64,000 nt of DNA. Source: Bemisia tabaci (taxonomy: Eukaryota; Arthropoda; Insecta; Hemiptera; Aleyrodidae). Each line of letters starts with the position of its first letter. Position 1 is the first letter of the stretch. The notes beneath the pieces were generated by a model. That model was not told the DNA's origin and searched no databases. It saw only the letters and a list, made by a program, of their open reading frames with translations. The position numbers were made by a program, and so were the translations under genes. This document shows, in pieces, positions 43,512 through 54,999 of the stretch. The DNA lies in NCBI RefSeq assembly GCF_918797505.1, contig NC_092801.1, positions 1,240,001 to 1,304,000 on the forward strand, written 5' to 3'.

Positions 43512-46500
43512 TCGGCTCCGCAACTTTCATCCACCATGCAAGGATCGTCGTCGCTGTCACGATGACCCCAAGGAACAGTGCTAACACCGTCTTCTAAAAT
43601 ACAACGTTTATCGTCTAAGCCGGAGAGAGTTCTTTTTGTAGTTTCAAATGAGTAAAGTTGGTGTTTCCGCGCCCCGATCCTACGCATCGGGGCGCTCATT
43701 CTCGATTCAGGATCCTTTAATACTGTGAGAAAATTGACAAAGTTTAGCGATCTTACCACTGCTGTTGATATACCTTTCGCTCGTTTTTCTGTTTCTCCGT
43801 TGCTGAAACGATATGCATACATTTTGGGTCGCAGCACGACAAACTCAGCAATGGGTGTTCCCCCCGTTTCATCCTTAAAACTACCCATTACTTTACGGTT
43901 TGTCGCGCTGCGACATTGATGACCTTCTGGGAAGTTGGAGGTGTCGTACAAGTGTAGATCTGTCATCATATCATCGTAGACGTTCGGTGTAGTCAACTCG
44001 TAAATGAACGAGTCCGTATCCATATAGAGAAGTCGAACTTGGTCGGGATTGTACTTCTTAAGCATGTGATTATAGTGGAATTGATACATGTGTACTTTAC
44101 TCAGATCTAAGATTGAAACACCAACAATCATTGGTCTGTCTATGACGACCTCTGTTCTCCGTAAATGGATTGCTACCAATTCTTCTGCGAAAATCGTGCG
44201 ATCTACAAAATCGACCCGTGAGATGGCTTTTAATATCTGTCTGCTGTTTGTACCCAATTTAATATTCTTTCGCTTCAACGGGTTCTCGATAAATTTTCCG
44301 TAACAAGCGTTGCTGCACAGTTTCAGGAGCGTTTGGTGGAACGGATTCGTAGCGTCCCGTCTCAACCGGGCGTTCAGCTCGATGAAGGGTGCCAAGAGAG
44401 GAGCCTGACGGAATTTGATGGCCCGGTTGACGCTCAGGAGTTTTAATCCTTGACCGAGCGCTTCTTTCAACATAACATAGTGGATAACATAGTTGTTTTT
44501 ATTAGCTAGAGTCGTCAATAGTTTCGTTGATTTCCCCGCTCCCGATGGTGGTATTTCGTTCTTGCACAAGAACGGAAGGTCCTTGTGCAGGTCGTGAAGG
44601 TGTTCTGGATATTCAATGTCTACATCGAGTATGTACCCGAAAGTAGCGTCGTCGGGATGGTTGATTATAATTTTCGCCAGAGTTAGCAACTCTTCTCCTT
44701 CCGGGACCCAAGTGTAGTTATCGTAGGGCAGATGTTTTCTCATGGTGTGTGCGTAAAGTGCCGTCACATCTAAGTATTGTATATAACTCACTGGCTTCTT
44801 AGGATCAAACTGATCCGGTATCAAAGGATTGTTTGCGAGAGCGTGCCGTTTCACCACCTGTGTAATCCCGCCTCGGATCGAGCTTATTATCATGAATACC
44901 ATATCCATATCATTGAAGAGTTGGATTTTCGCTTTAGTTATCTTTAAGAAGCCGTCGAAAGCAAAACCGGGTAGCGTTAAGTAGTTGGCACAGTCCAAAC
45001 CATAGTTTTCATCCCAAAGAGTCGGAACTCCTCGAAAACATCGCTGAGGAGGCACACGTCGAGTCGCAAGTAGAAATCTGAATACTCGCGGAGATTACGG
45101 AAATTGAAAGTTTGCCAAACTTGGAGAAACCTTTGGTATTCCTCTTCGGAGATGTCCGTTTGAGTCAGGGTGTTGAAGAAAGCCTCTCGCGGTGGTGGAC
45201 GCGTCTCGTTAAGCTTGGCCGGATTGTCAACGTAATCGAACGGGAACGGAGCTTTCCGACAAACCATATCGAACTCATTGTCTGTGCGAGTGAGTTTCCT
45301 CGTGCGAACGAAAGATTCGCGCGGGATCGTCTGAACCAGTTTATCCAACGACGCGGGGAGGAAACGGAACGAGTCGATGAACTTGATCGAAAACCTGTTT
45401 CCCAGATGGACCGTCATACTGATGTATTTTTCCTCCATGTGTGGTATTATTTCGACGCTATGAGGATACTTGTTCAGAGCCAGCACTACCTCGTGGAAAT
45501 CGTACCTGCTACCATTGTGCAGGATGACTCTAACACATTTCTCATGTCGGAAAATAAGATTGCAATTTGAACATAAGGCTTTTCGATAATTGGACCCTGT
45601 TTTCCCTCCTGCTCTCTTTTGATGGTCATGATCCCTTACCTTTACGATACCTGGTTGTGAAAAATCCACCTCGCAATGTCCACACCTTTTTCCGCTTCAA
45701 ATGAGGCCCGATCTTCATGTGTCATTATTATTTTTCCCTCTTTGTCGTTGTAACTCTTACTGATTCTTCCTACCAGAGTGATTATATCGTCCAGAAATTT
45801 GATATGTGCCTCCTCGCCACGGTACAGTTTCGGTTCCGTCATTTTAAATTCGGGATCCTCCGTGACGAGGAGGTAAGCGTATGAATTTGAGATGTGTCGC
45901 CTACACGCAGAAGCCGGATGCTCCGAGTCACCATGAATTTGTTCTAAGTAGGCTTCAAAGTCTGCGTAAATTATGTAATTATGTTTTATTTCCTTATGGT
46001 GATTTTTGAATTTGAGGTATCGCTCGTCGGGAAATGAAGCTAGAAATGCGTCTTTGCTGACTAAAGAGCAAAGAACTTTATGTTGATTCAATTGCTCCAT
46101 CGAGTACTTGTGCGTAAAGCATTTCTTGCAGACGTAGATACGATTTGCATGTTTTGTCAACTGTTTTCGTACAAGTTGTTCAAAGTTCTTGATCCAGCAA
46201 TAATGGTAACTTAAAGGTACGGGGGTTGAGAGACATAGTAGATCGGTGTGGTCCTCTCTTTCCGGGTCGGCAACTTTAATTGGGTAAACTGTATACTTTT
46301 TCTTGTTGGACACCAAACTCTCACGGAGCCCAAATACCGAAACCGATACGTTGTTCCTTTTCTCGAATTTGATAATGTCATCTATGCTCGTGGGGAATCG
46401 AACGTCCGAGAAATCGTAATGATGGATTATATCTACATATATTTCCGGACGAAATTTATTCTTCTCTTCCTTCGGGACGAACTTTCCCAACATTGCGTAC

Positions 46501-47135
46501 CGGAAACAATCGTCTGATTCACCGTTATTTACATTGACAACATTGTTCGTTCGAAACGGAAGCTTAACGTACGTTCCTCCTCGATGTAAAGCGTAATAGC
46601 GGTTGACACATAGCTTAATACCCTGTATCTTCTTCAGCACCCACCCGGATCTGTTCATGTGAAAATCAAATGACTCTTTATTGATCTTGGCCCTGAACTT
46701 TTCATAATACTCATCCAGATCCGTTGACGCGAAAATAGCTTCGTTTTTAGTCTTGAACTTTTTCAACTGCATTTCCTCCTTGTTCTTTTCATCAGCTTTC
46801 TCTTATTCAGCGTAAACTAGTATGTTAACCTTCAATGCTTCGCTGGTGATTTCTTCTTTAATATTTCCAATCACGAGGTCTTTAGCTGACATTAGGTAGT
46901 CATCGAGGATCAGAATCTCCGGCTGGAGGTTCGTAATGAAAAATGTTTTGAACCTGCTTTGACAAGCAGTCTCTACTTGAACTAACGGTCTTTTCGTCTC
47001 AAACAACTTTTTTATGTGACTTGCAGATTCTTCCTGTTTTTCTCTTTTAACGTATGAAATCTTGCTTTAGTCACAATATTCTTGATCCTTGTCGTCGTAG
47101 TCGGCAGGTGATGAGGCGTCTTTTATGGTGGACAT
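43418..47135 (-). pseudogene. Protein-primed family B DNA polymerase, broken
   Basis: About 1,240 codons from ATG 47135. In order: a C2-type zinc motif (CKKCFTHKYSMEQLNQHK), ExoI YADFEAY, RDHDH...CSNCN, ExoII HNGSRYDFHE, ExoIII YLRLDVCLLSDVFEEF, the YGLDCANY block, Pol A DVTALYAHTM, Pol B LCSNACYGKFIENP and Pol C LYMDTDSFIYEL. These are the marks of the Polinton/adintovirus polymerase that copies linear DNA from a protein primer. Lesions: TAA at 47067-47069, TAA at 46803-46805, a frameshift at the T-run 45687-45691 and a frameshift near 45015-45030. The start at 47135 is inferred from frame continuity. Inactive as read. Confidence 0.92.
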
Positions 47136-47910
47136 CCTTTCAATGTGTTCGGGAGATTTCTCATGATTATTTCCCTCCGTATAAAATGAAAAACAACTTA
47201 ATCAGCCAAAATTCTCACAATAAAATTTTAATTTGACTTGGGGAAAAGGCTGCAAAAAACAACAAAGGATAAACAAAAACATGGAATATTTCAAAGTACT
47301 AACAATTTCATTTTCAACCAGATAAATAAAAAATAGAAATGAGCCGTCGATTTGCTGTTATTGCGAAACCGAGACTGATTACAAGGTAAACCGACTCTCC
47401 ACAATGCAGCAAAATCAAAGCACGCATGACAAAGATTGCGGAGGATATAAATTTAATCACAAGCTCCCTCTGGGAAGAAAATTTGGTGATAAGAAGCAGA
47501 GAGATCATCAACATCAGCACCGTAATTACAAAGTTAATTCCTGCGCTTCAAGATGTTCACCATTTTGAGGAGAATACGTGGAAAATTACGCTTTTCGGAG
47601 GCTACAGTTTTAGCCCCCTCGAAATCAAAACGACGCACATCTGCAATATTTCGGGGCAATGAAATAACAGTTTGTTTCATGGGGCAATAATCTGTTGGGG
47701 ATTGAAACGTAATCCTTTTTGCATAATGCATATTCCAGCCCGTGCGATCGTCAACACAAACTCCAAACCATTGCATCAAATATCCAAATTTTAGTTATTC
47801 ATTTGACCGAGTCCATGTTTGATTCACATTCTTCTGCACGATTTGGAAGAAAAACAAAAATTCAAATTTTTACATCACATGATCTATGAACATACTTTTG
47901 AAGTGCTTAC
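47136..47910. other. Region right of the provirus; no gene recognised
   Basis: AT-rich sequence in which I looked for and did not find an inverted partner of the sequence left of the integrase. Minus-strand frames 47534-47779 and 47314-47520 lack splice borders and family resemblance. The right end of the provirus probably lies here. Confidence 0.4.
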
Positions 47911-48051
47911 ATTTTTGGCAAGTTCCTTTTCTATGGTGTGATTTAAAATAATCACTTGTTTTTCTAATTCCGTCACATTGTTTTGACATTCACGTTCTCG
48001 TTCCAGTGACTTAATAAGCTCTTTCGGAAAATCCACAGAAGAGGATTTAAC
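47911..48051 (-). CDS. Internal 47-codon coiled-coil exon of an unidentified host gene
   Basis: On minus: acceptor TTTCTTCACAG (48062-48052), 141 bases open in one frame, donor AAT|GTAAGC (47911/47910). It is phase 0 at both ends. The peptide VKSSSVDFPKELIKSLERE... has a heptad pattern (TELEKQVIILNHTIEKELAKN). The next compatible exon leftward is 32536-32964. Joined or not, both look like parts of a helical host protein. Upstream exons were not found. Confidence 0.55.
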
Positions 48052-49029
48052 CTGTGAAGAAATGAAAAGAATTAAATTATTAACACCATAAAAACACAAA
48101 GATACCAAGGAAAAAAAGGACTGTCATTTGAATCACCGTGACTGCTAAAGGAACATTATGATTCCCCTAGGTATTAAAAAGCGGCACAGGAACCCAGCTC
48201 TTCAAATAACCTCACGTTTGTCTGTCATCATAAGAGGCCCATTCCTGTCACGTTTACAGTAAATGAATGTAAAACCGTCAGCAAACTCTGCTGAACCTAC
48301 ATCAAACAATCTGTTATACAATCAGCCAATGATGCTGGTATTAGAGCCGGTGCCCCCTATTATGAGTGGCGGTCGTCACATCCGGGCAAGTCACCTCTCC
48401 TCTAACGTTTGGCAACACGGCATAATACGGCCGTGCCGTGGCACCGACACGATATCTGCATGTATTTGGCTGATTTGGGTTTTTAGTTGCGGTTTAGGAA
48501 ACTTTTGAAAGCATTCAGACTGCATTTCGTTTCAATAGAATTCAGACATTTTGGTATCAACGGATGCGTCTCTGTCCCGTGTAACAAAGTGAAGAGTTTA
48601 AATGAAGCCAATGATTTATTAAATGAGATAATTACGCGTATGTGCCATAAACAGCGAAATGGATCCACTTTAGCGTAGTTGGACGACCCCAATGAGATAC
48701 AAATCAGAACCCCATTTATAATATTATATCAAAAGAATTGTCATGTTTCCGTGGAAAGCGCGTTTAAAAAGTTTCATTCAGATCCAAGCCATCATGATAG
48801 AGAAATTCCGCCTCTAAACTGCTTTTGAGCAGCAATGATCACCTGACCTTTCGACGGTCAATCATTGAATTTCTCGTTTACACTTGAACTACCGTCCGTG
48901 TGCCCAACTTGGGACGTTTTGAACACGTTTTGTTGAATATTTCGGCGGCATATTAATATTTTGACCTGAGGTCCGGCGCAAATGAAAGATCTTAAAAAGC
49001 TGATTCCGATAGTTTATTAGTTTTTTCCC

Positions 49030-49063
<34 letters not shown>

Positions 49064-49113
49064 GTGTCCCAAGTTAGGCGCATAGGTGCTCATCTTGGGA
49101 CACCTGATTTAAT
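48052..49113. other. No confident gene
   Basis: A plus-strand frame 48487-48681 (LRFRKLLKAFRLHFVSIEF...) follows GGGTTTTTAG and could be a small terminal exon, but there is no partner. 49029-49062 is a poly-T run. Around it GTGCCCAACTTGGGAC and GTGTCCCAAGTTAGGCGC are inverted words also found in the next repeat. Confidence 0.35.
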
Positions 49114-50326
49114 TAGCTAAAAACGTCATGTTAGATGCCTAGAAGGAAACTTGGACACAGATTGTCTTTTTAAAAAAGAAAACGAGTCACTGGGCACAAA
49201 TTTTGTGCTTTTAAATTTAATCTAATAGGAAGAAAAAATTAAATATAGTCAAAAAATTAAAAAAGTAAAAAAGTTTTAAAAATTAAATTGACTGAATGAA
49301 GAACAAGAAAAGTTTAAAGAATAGAATCCTACGTATACCTGGTTAATAAGATATAATTTGATCGGAAACACATATGGCAACGTAGTAAGAAAAGTTTGGT
49401 AAACATAACAGGTTTCGAAAAAAAAAATCCCTAAATGTCCCAAGTTAGATGACTGTCCCAAGTTGGGCACACTGACGGTACCAAAAAGCCTCAATAACAT
49501 TTTCGGGTAAAAGTTCCGGTCGAAGAAATTGACGTGTCGCATCTTAACAAAAAACAGTCCCCTTAACCCCTCCAAGGAGGTTGATAAAACTACACTGAAA
49601 AAAATGTTTCCTAAATACAAGGCGAAGCCGTCTTAGACCAAGTAAACTGGATACTTAAAAAGTATCGACAGAAAACGGAGGTTTGAACTAAGACAACGGA
49701 GTTACCTTGGATCAAGAAATTAGCTAAAAACGTCATGTTAGATGCCTAGAAGGAAACTTGGACACAGATTGTCTTTTTAAAAAAGAAAACGAGTCACTGG
49801 GCACAAATTTTGTGCTTTTAAATTTAATCTAATAGGAAGAAAAAATTAAATATAGTCAAAAAATTAAAAAAGTAAAAAAGTTTTAAAAATTAAATTGACT
49901 GAATGAAGAACAAGAAAAGTTTAAAGAATAGAATCCTACGTATACCTGGTTAATAAGATATAATTTGATCGGAAACACATATGGCAACGTAGTAAGAAAA
50001 GTTTGGTAAACATAACAGGTTTCGAAAAAAAAATCCCTAAATGTCCCAAGTTAGATGACTGTCCCAAGTTGGGCACACTGACGGTACCAAAAAGCCTCAA
50101 TAACATTTTCGGGTAAAAGTTCCGGTCGAAGAAATTGACGTGTCGCATCTTAACAAAAAACAGTCCCCTTAACCCCTCCAAGGAGGTTGATAAAACTACA
50201 CTGAAAAAATTGTTTCCTAAATACAAGGCGAAGCCGTCTTAGACCAAGTAAACTGGATACTTAAAAAGTATCGACAAGAAACGGAGGTTTGAACTAAGAC
50301 AACGGAGTTACCTTGGATCAAGAAAT
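49114..50326. repeat. Recent 607-bp tandem duplication
   Basis: 49114-49720 and 49721-50326 are almost identical (few single-base differences or indels, for example A-run length at 49422 and 50030). Each contains CCCAAGTTGGGCACACTGACGG and the left TIR of the following element. The two equal minus-strand frames (49276-49620, 49936-50226) come from the repeat and show no known domain. Confidence 0.95.
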
Positions 50327-50879
50327 AGCGTTTTCTCAATCCAACGCTCCACGTCCCCTTAAAAGAAGAAAGCGTTTACTTAAAAAAAGGAAACATTCCA
50401 TGCCGTGAAAATATTTCCTAAATTTAAGAAATTATCGTTGGTTTGAAGTGAGTATCCGTCGTATTGATCTAGGTAAACTGTTTACTTAGAAATAGGAAAC
50501 AGTTGCGTAACTCCCACGTGCATTTACTGGCTTCAAGTTAATGGTTTGTTTAAAATTAGTAAACGGCGTGTTGGACGGGAATGCGCGTTTATTGTATTGA
50601 AACCAACTGTTGTCTTAGAATTAGTAAACGGGGACGCCCGGCATGAATGGATGTTGCCTAACTCCCAGGCGTGTTTACTTATTTCTAGCCAATTGTTGTT
50701 TTAAATTTAGTAAATAGTCACTGCAGGTATGCACACTGCACCCATATCATATGTATTATTATTGATCAATAATAGCAAAAAATGGTTTAATTTATCGAAT
50801 TTTTGATGAAAAAAATTTTCAATTGTATATCTGCAAGTATCGAAGACTCGACATGGCAAGTACCGACTTGCAAATTTTG

Positions 50880-50955
50880 GCCTACCTATCGGGATTTGAA
50901 CTTGGGACCTACAGTTTACGAACCTAACACCCTACCTACTTAGCCATCGGGGCTT
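50880..50955 (-). ncRNA. tRNA-like sequence (probable SINE head or tRNA pseudogene)
   Basis: Minus strand CCCCGATGGCTAAGTAGGTAG...AGTTCAAATCCCGATAGG resembles A- and B-box regions. The T-stem and acceptor stem do not pair well, so it is not a functional tRNA. Confidence 0.5.
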
Positions 50956-51721
50956 ATGTCTACGTCGGCCGAATTTACACTATATAAGTCATTGACTTAG
51001 GCTCTCACCATTATTGTGATAGTCAATATGCGTGAGACCTGATGGGTTAAGATTTTTTGAACCCGAAAAGATGAATTTGGAGCAAAAAAGAAATACGCGT
51101 GTTACTGTTGTCACTTTTTTTACGTTTATTTTTGTTTCTTTCCCATCTTATATTAATTTTTAATCTCTTTAAAAAGAATTTAAAGCAATGCGCCTTTTTT
51201 AAAATTTTCTCTCTTCATTTTTTCTTGAAGAATCGCTGACTTTAAAAAAATAAGAATAAAGAATGAAACTCTTCGAAAATGTTTGTAACACAATAACTTT
51301 TTATTTTTGATGACTGAGATTGTTACATTTTTTAAATGTTACTAGTTCTATTCAATTCGATTATAATATTCATATTCAAGACTATTCTGGACCATTTATT
51401 AGACTTTTCTATTTCAATTAGAATATTAATAGTCTTTCTATTCAATCGTTCTAATTAATTCACATCGGGCGGAAAAGGAAGAAGGTGAGCACTATAAAAG
51501 AAACATTAATAGTTCTAATTCCTTACTTTAAAAAATAAGATTTGAAAAATAAGCTTTGAGATTTTCTGGATTAAGGCATCTTTTTCCGTGGACAGTCACA
51601 ATTTATTCATAAAAAAGTTCAATCTTCGATTACTCTTATATTTTACTCAGTTTACATAATCACACGCGTGACGTTCTAATATTTTATTGTATAGCTGCAC
51701 TTCATTTTCGTTACACTCTCT
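50956..51721. other. No gene recognised
   Basis: AT-rich interior of the large TIR element, with repeated TTCTATTCAAT/ATTAGAATATT words at 51340-51460. Confidence 0.4.
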
Positions 51722-52612
51722 AAAGTTGATAGGAAGGTGGTAAAGAAGTGCTGGATCCACCCTATTTTGCAGGGAAACAAGGTAAAAAGGGTCAAATGCT
51801 TCAATTACGGTAACAAATGTTGAGCTCTTATGAGTATCCGTACAAGACTGTGGAGGGAGGGGGGGGGGCGGAAAGATCGGTCCCGACAGGCCCTTCGACC
51901 CAAAATTTCCCCGGACACAAATGAATCAAAGTTTTAAATATCAACAATTTTGCACTCGCAAATTCCTTTCAAAAATACAGAAAAAACTGTATTTTGTTTT
52001 CGATCCACTCCATTGTTGCGTTCATAAATCAAAGGGACCCGGAAAATCGATATTGAACAGTGTAAACACTACGTAGCAGCAGAGTTATTCGATTATCTTC
52101 ATCTGTCAACTTGGTGGGTGACATGCTGAAAAGTATGATTCTCTCCACATTTTTTAATTTCTTCCTCGGCCCTTAGCATAAGCATGCATTTTATTTGACC
52201 CTTTTTAATTCTATCTGCGAGGGATCTTTCATTCATCAGGAGAGGAAAAGTAAGGAAGAAAATAAGTAAAAAAAATTGCGATTTTTTAGTGTGAGGAAAT
52301 ACATTGTCCGATGAAACTGAACTGAGGCAATGCAAAAAACTCCCGGCTTCAATCTACTTATGTATTTAAGTCCTCTTTATGAGGCCCCCTTCATTTAAAA
52401 ATAAAAATTAAAACTTCAAATACACAGTGCCGATCTATTTAAAACAACGCAAATATTTCCTCTTCCTCTCCTTCTTTACTTCTTTATTTATTTAATTTTT
52501 TGTCGACGCCGAGCATATGAGTGATTTCTCAAAGGACACATTAAATGAATTTCTCCCTAAAGAACAATTATTTTGTAGACAAATATAATGGGCATCTTGA
52601 TTTTTTAACTTC
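51722..52612. repeat. Repeat block A, copy 2
   Basis: Direct copy of 33044-33882 with an extra ~60 bp near 52490-52550 and small indels. Lies inside the large TIR element. Confidence 0.85.
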
Positions 52613-52699
52613 CGTCTCCTTTTATTCCGTCATAAATGGTGTTGGTTTAAGCAGATGCTAACGGCATCTGGTAGCAATTGCATGTATCATTCTCATAGG

Positions 52700-53400
52700 A
52701 GGCGTCACCATCCGGTTTACTAATTTTAAGGAAACTGGTTTCTTCTTCGAAGCAAAATGTTATATTGAAAGTAGGCAACCGCACATGTCCCATGCCGCAT
52801 CCGTTCCCCGCGGAAGGGACTCACTCCGTTTACTACTTTTAAGGTAACTGGTTTCTTCTTCTGACGTACCTTGTTTTCTTTCATCAAACAAGCTGTTGGG
52901 TTATTAAAAGGCAACAGCGTCCGGCTTATTGCATCTTCCCCCGCTGAGGGCGTTCGCCCCGTTTACTAATTCTAAGGAAACCGTTTTCTTCTTTCGACAC
53001 AACGTGTTTTCTTCTACCAAGCAAGCTGTTGGGTTAAAAGAAGGCAACAGCGTCTGGCTTATTGCATCCTCCCCCGCTGAGGGCGTTCGCCCCGTTTACT
53101 AATTTTGAGGAAACCGGTTTCTTCTTTAAACGCAACGTGTTTCACTGTACCAAGCAAACTGTTGAATTGTAAAAAATCAACGGGCGTATTGCTAATTGCA
53201 TCCGGTCGCCTCGAAAGGAGTTAGCCCCGTTTACTAATTTTGAGGAAACCGGTTTCTTCTTTCGACACAACGTATTTTCTTCTACCAAGCATGCTGTTGA
53301 CTTAAAAAGAGGCAACGGCCGGACTCAGAAGGCGTTCAGCCCGTTTACTAATTTTAAAGAAACTGGTTTCTTCATTCAAGCAAAAGTTGGCTTATTTTAA
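52700..53400. repeat. Array of ~110-130-bp subterminal units
   Basis: CGTTTACTAATTTTGAGGAAACCGGTTTCTTCTTTCGACACAACGTG and close variants recur about six times, separated by CAAGCAAGCTGTTGGGTTAAAA...GGCAACAGCG. Confidence 0.8.
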
Positions 53401-53813
53401 AAAAACGTTTATTTTACTTAAGAAAACACGATTCGCTTGTTTCAAGCGAATCATGTTGTCTTACATAAAGAAAACCGTTAGTTTCTTCCAAGTCAAACCC
53501 GTTTTGAAATAAGTAAAAAATCCAAGTAGACGCGTTTACTTAAATTCAGGAAATCTTTTTTTTCCGTGTAACTTTGAAGTAGGCAAAAAAACTCTCTTAA
53601 ATTCTCAGGGTCCACCAAGATCAAATATGTGCAAAAACTTACTCTAGGGTTAACAACAAGAAATGAAAAAGAAAAATGTAATCCCTGGACAATAAGAAAT
53701 TAATATAAAAAATCGAAAAATCGATTCTGTGGCTCATACCTAAGTACCTAAATCCCTCGAGTGAACTTGAAAACACAAAATCGGTCGAAAATTTCTAATG
53801 AATTCTCCCCTTA

Positions 53814-54432
53814 AATGGGCCTGTGGCAAACTTATGCTAGAGCAAAAATAAGAGTTGTTTCTTACAGATAATGTTTCAAAAATCACGATGAGCGCATCGG
53901 CAAAGTCTGAAATGCACTCATAACTTCAAAATCTGCGTAAGAAATTTGCGGTTTTTTGAACTTCCCGCTTCAAAAGTGATACTACGGCACAGGTAAACAT
54001 TTTGCTAGAGAAGTCGTTCCATCGTTGGTAATATTCAAAATGGCCGACGCTTCCGCAGTTTCGCGCGTAATCAGAGGAGAGATCACGGTCAATCAAGGCG
54101 GGCGAGGGAAATATGAACGTAAACACGCCGATTGTTATGTGGTCTTATCCTGATCAGGTGTTATTTCGTCCCGTTACACGTATTTTGGCGGAATGGCGTC
54201 GGCCATGATTAATATTGCCGACGATGGAACGACTCCTCTAACAAAATGCTCACGTGTGCCGTAGTATCATTTTTGAAGCGGGAAGCTCATAAAACCGCAA
54301 ATTTTTCACGCAGATTGTGAAGTTATGAGTGCATTTTAGACTTTGCCGCTGCGCTCATCGTGAGTTTTGAGACATTATTTGTAAGAAACAACTCTTATTT
54401 TTGCTCTAGCAAAAGTTTGCAGCAGGCCCATT
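53814..54432. mobile_element. Foldback element with ~230-bp arms
   Basis: AATGGGCCTGTGGCAAACTT on the left mirrors AAGTTTGCAGCAGGCCCATT-like sequence on the right. ATAAGAGTTGTTTCTTACA, CACTCATAACTTC and GATACTACGGCAC all pair. Loop about 54055-54180. TSD not resolved. Confidence 0.75.
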
Positions 54433-54479
54433 ATGGCTACGGCAACAAGCACGACTCGCTTAGTAGGGTGAAAACAGGA

Positions 54480-54932
54480 ATTTAAGAACTGTAAATTATC
54501 CAACAGCGTTGCATGATTGTGCAGAAAAAAAGGAATTAAATTACAGCGTTGTATAGGGATTATTGTTCAATATGGCAACGCTGTAAAAAGAAAGTATTGC
54601 ATGTTGCCCCTTCAATATGCGGGTTATGCAATGGTGTAATAATGCCCCTTCATTTTTCGGGTTATGCAATGGTGTATTTTTCAAGATGGCGCAGCAGCGT
54701 TGCCGCGTGGTGCATGTAAATAAATGATTTATTTATTGGAGAAATTTTGCAACATTGAATTTTACAGTGTTGCCAGGTGGGGCAAGAAATTAGTTGATTT
54801 TTCCGTACAGTGTTGCCAGATTGTGCAATAAATTCGGATTTTCGGACTTGTAAAAATTTTCAGTTTCGAGAGACCGTATCTTACCATATGTGTCGGTATC
54901 TGATACTGTAGATTAGGGTCTGATTCGGTAAA
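54480..54932. repeat. Repeat block B, copy 2
   Basis: Direct near-identical copy of 34640-35110. It passes into the 100-bp satellite at its right end. Confidence 0.9.
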
Positions 54933-54999
54933 ATTGAAAATTTTTCGGAAAATCACCCTCGTCCGATCCGGCGCGGACCGATGCGATTCTTTTACGCTA

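Larger units (their letters stand above)
35394..47135. mobile_element. Polinton/adintovirus-like provirus (coding span)
   Basis: Thirteen genes in three blocks: minus 38740-35394, plus 38817-42089, minus 47135-42181. The combination of retroviral-type integrase, A32-type packaging ATPase, adenain-like protease, penton- and hexon-like capsid proteins and protein-primed family B polymerase defines Polinton/adintovirus-type elements. I could not find terminal inverted repeats, so the ends are given as the outermost coding positions. Codon usage is GC-richer than the flanks. Eleven frames are open; hexon and polymerase are broken. Confidence 0.95.
49593..53568. mobile_element. Large TA-flanked TIR element with GTTTACT subterminal arrays
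   Basis: Left end CACTGAAAAAAATGTTTCCTAAAT (at 49593; repeated at 50199 by the tandem duplication) and, from the right, CACGGAAAAAAAAGATTTCCTGAAT. TA flanks both (49591-49592, 53569-53570). Inside each end lie many GTTTACT...AGGAAAC or mirrored words (50330-50720, 52700-53560). The middle holds a tRNA-like SINE and repeat block A copy 2. No transposase frame. Termini and TSD resemble the MITE at 14416-14622. Confidence 0.7.

Noticed and set aside
49276..50226. Duplicate minus-strand frames beginning MYLGN.FFSVVLSTSLEG
   Set aside because: They occur because the 607-bp unit is duplicated; no known family and no initiation or splice context.
34640..54932. Blocks A/B on both sides of the provirus as its terminal repeats
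   Set aside because: They are in direct orientation; Polinton ends are inverted. The distances from the coding block also differ greatly (adjacent on the left, >4 kb away on the right).
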